A DNA stretch of 16,794 nucleotides from Roseovarius sp. (lineage in GTDB: Bacteria; Pseudomonadota; Alphaproteobacteria; Rhodobacterales; Rhodobacteraceae), in contig SLDH01000018.1 in assembly GCA_007125415.1 (NCBI GenBank), positions 1 to 16,794 of the forward strand. Reading direction: 5' to 3'. The notes below the pieces were generated by a model. That model had not been told where the DNA came from. It saw nothing but the letters and a program-made list of their open reading frames with translations, and made no database searches. Positions 15,596-16,794 of the stretch are shown here, piece after piece. Positions within the stretch are counted from its first letter, which is position 1. Each line of letters starts with the position of its first letter. The position numbers were made by a program, and so were the translations under genes.

Positions 15596-16794
15596 TCATT
15601 CACCTCGCGGGAAACGCTGGTTTTCCTCCAGCACATTGAGGTCCATGTGGTTGCGCATGTACCGCTCCGACGCCTTTTGCAGGGGTTGATAGTCCCAAGG
15701 ATAATAGCCGCCCTTCCGGAGCGCCTCGTAGACGACCCAGCGGCGCGCCTGGCTTTCGCGGATCTGTGCGTCAAACGCCGCGAGGTTCCATCGCGCGTCA
15801 GCTTCGGCGCGAAACTCTGCGCGGATGTCGGCAGATGCGGGATCCTCTGCGAGGTTGATCATCTCCTGCGGATCGGCCTGAAGATCGAAAAGCTGGTCGG
15901 GATCGAGCGTGCAGCGGTTGTATTTCCACCGCCCCCTGCGCAGCGAGACAAGCGGGGCATGGGAGGCTTCGGCGGCATATTCCATCGCCACGGGCGCCTC
16001 ACGCCTGCCGCCCTGGCCCAGATAGGTCAGCGACTGCCCTTCGGTCCAGGGCATGACCGCGGACATGTCCGCCCCCGCGATGTCACACAGGGTCGGGCAG
16101 ATATCGATGGTGCTGACCGGATCGGAGATCGGCCCGGGCGTCATGCCCGGCGCCGCGATCATCAGTGGCACGCGCGCCGAACCCTCGAAGAACGACATCT
16201 TGAACCAGAGCCCACGCTCGCCCAGCATGTCGCCGTGATCGCTGACAAAGAGGATCACCGCCCCCTGACCTGTCGCCTCGAGCGCGGCCATCACCTCGCC
16301 GATCTTGTCATCCAGATAGGAAATATTGGCAAAATAGGCCCGGCGGGAGCGACGGATATTCTCCTCGGTGATGCTGAACGAGCGCCAGTCATTGGCATCG
16401 AAAATGCGCTGGCTGTGCGGGTCGTGATCCGCATAATCCATCGCAGAGACCTGTGGCAGAAGGTGCTCGCAGCCTTCGTAGAGCGCCCAGTATTTGCGCC
16501 TTGCCACATAAGGGTCATGCGGGTGCGTGAAGCTGACGGTCAGGCACCATGGCCGCTCATCAGCCCCGCGGGCCAGATCATACACCTTCTGCACGCCGTG
16601 ATGGGCCACCTCGTCATCATATTCCATCTGGTTGGTGATCTCGGCCACTCCTGCGCCCGTGACAGAGCCCATGTTGTGATACCACCAGTCGATGCGCGCT
16701 CCGGGTTTGCGGTAATCCGGGGTCGAGCCGAAATCGGCAGGGTAGATATCGGTCGTCAGGCGCTCTTCAAACCCGTGCAACTGGTCAGGGCGCA
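15596..16794 (-). CDS. betC: Choline-sulfatase, partial (lacks about 100 N-terminal residues)
   Basis: BetC hydrolyses choline-O-sulfate to choline and sulfate in the cytoplasm, feeding BetA and supplying sulfur. The reading frame is open to the right edge and begins [20 protein letters not shown], which is internal to known choline-sulfatases. The catalytic Cys (CxPSR/CxPAR) to be converted to formylglycine is therefore off-window. Visible sulfatase features are [10 protein letters not shown], and [18 protein letters not shown], whose Asp and His are metal ligands and whose Lys contacts sulfate. The C-terminal choline-sulfatase domain covers the last 65 or so residues (from [11 protein letters not shown] through [12 protein letters not shown] to the end). 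There are 398 residues in the window against about 500 for the family. The TTG at 16780 is not a real start. It leads into betA; betI and betB are not seen. Confidence 0.95.
   Translation of the reverse strand, partial: RPDQLHGFEERLTTDIYPADFGSTPDYRKPGARIDWWYHNMGSVTGAGVAEITNQMEYDDEVAHHGVQKVYDLARGADERPWCLTVSFTHPHDPYVARRKYWALYEGCEHLLPQVSAMDYADHDPHSQRIFDANDWRSFSITEENIRRSRRAYFANISYLDDKIGEVMAALEATGQGAVILFVSDHGDMLGERGLWFKMSFFEGSARVPLMIAAPGMTPGPISDPVSTIDICPTLCDIAGADMSAVMPWTEGQSLTYLGQGGRREAPVAMEYAAEASHAPLVSLRRGRWKYNRCTLDPDQLFDLQADPQEMINLAEDPASADIRAEFRAEADARWNLAAFDAQIRESQARRWVVYEALRKGGYYPWDYQPLQKASERYMRNHMDLNVLEENQRFPRGE

Noticed and set aside
16318..16342. Possible third copy of the GAGTATTTT motif (AAATATTGGCAAAATAGG)
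   Set aside because: Similarity is only partial and it lies inside betC, where it encodes the conserved FANISYL segment.

Overview
The window looks like chromosomal DNA of an alphaproteobacterium of the Rhodobacteraceae, most likely the marine Roseobacter group. The reasons are high G+C coding sequence, a propionyl-CoA carboxylase of roseobacter length (681-aa alpha and 510-aa beta subunits), a short-chain fatty acyl regulator beside pccB, a DUF6497-like protein, and a choline-sulfatase/choline dehydrogenase pair. No rRNA, tRNA, CRISPR array, transposase or plasmid replication gene was seen.

Positions 1-9917 hold a propionyl-CoA assimilation cluster, mostly on the minus strand. From right to left in transcription order it contains pccB; an unknown 111-aa protein; a membrane-anchored DUF6497-like protein; a 45-aa lipoprotein; an unknown 114-aa protein; a strong intrinsic terminator; pccA; an Mrr-type restriction endonuclease; a lipoprotein; and, after a plus-strand DUF4174 gene, a sulfotransferase-like gene that overlaps the start of methylmalonyl-CoA mutase (cut by the window edge). 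PccA and PccB carboxylate propionyl-CoA to methylmalonyl-CoA. The mutase turns the (R)-isomer into succinyl-CoA for the TCA cycle. The epimerase needed between them is not in the window. The mrr gene is clearly lower in G+C and sits in the cluster with junctions of a few bases, so it is probably a later insertion.

Positions 9918-12791 hold the control side. Divergent from pccB are a Bcr/CflA-type drug efflux transporter and a PccR/ScfR-family regulator. TTTGCAAA palindromes stand upstream of pccB and directly in front of the regulator gene, which suggests that the regulator controls both pccB and itself.

Positions 12792-16794 are a second block on the minus strand: betC (choline-sulfatase, cut by the right edge), betA (choline dehydrogenase), a secreted staphylococcal-nuclease-like protein with a C-terminal add-on domain, and a small DUF465/YdcH protein. 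BetC and BetA would convert choline-O-sulfate through choline to betaine aldehyde and glycine betaine. A CtrA-type box overlaps the nuclease start and an FNR-type box lies upstream of the DUF465 gene. A roughly 21-bp dispersed motif occurs twice, once after the transporter and once between betC and betA; the second copy argues for the internal betA start.

Nothing here is a clear new defence or mobile system. The best leads are the mrr insertion, the set of uncharacterised small genes between the two carboxylase subunits, the TTTGCAAA control sites and the terminator/leader region upstream of pccA.
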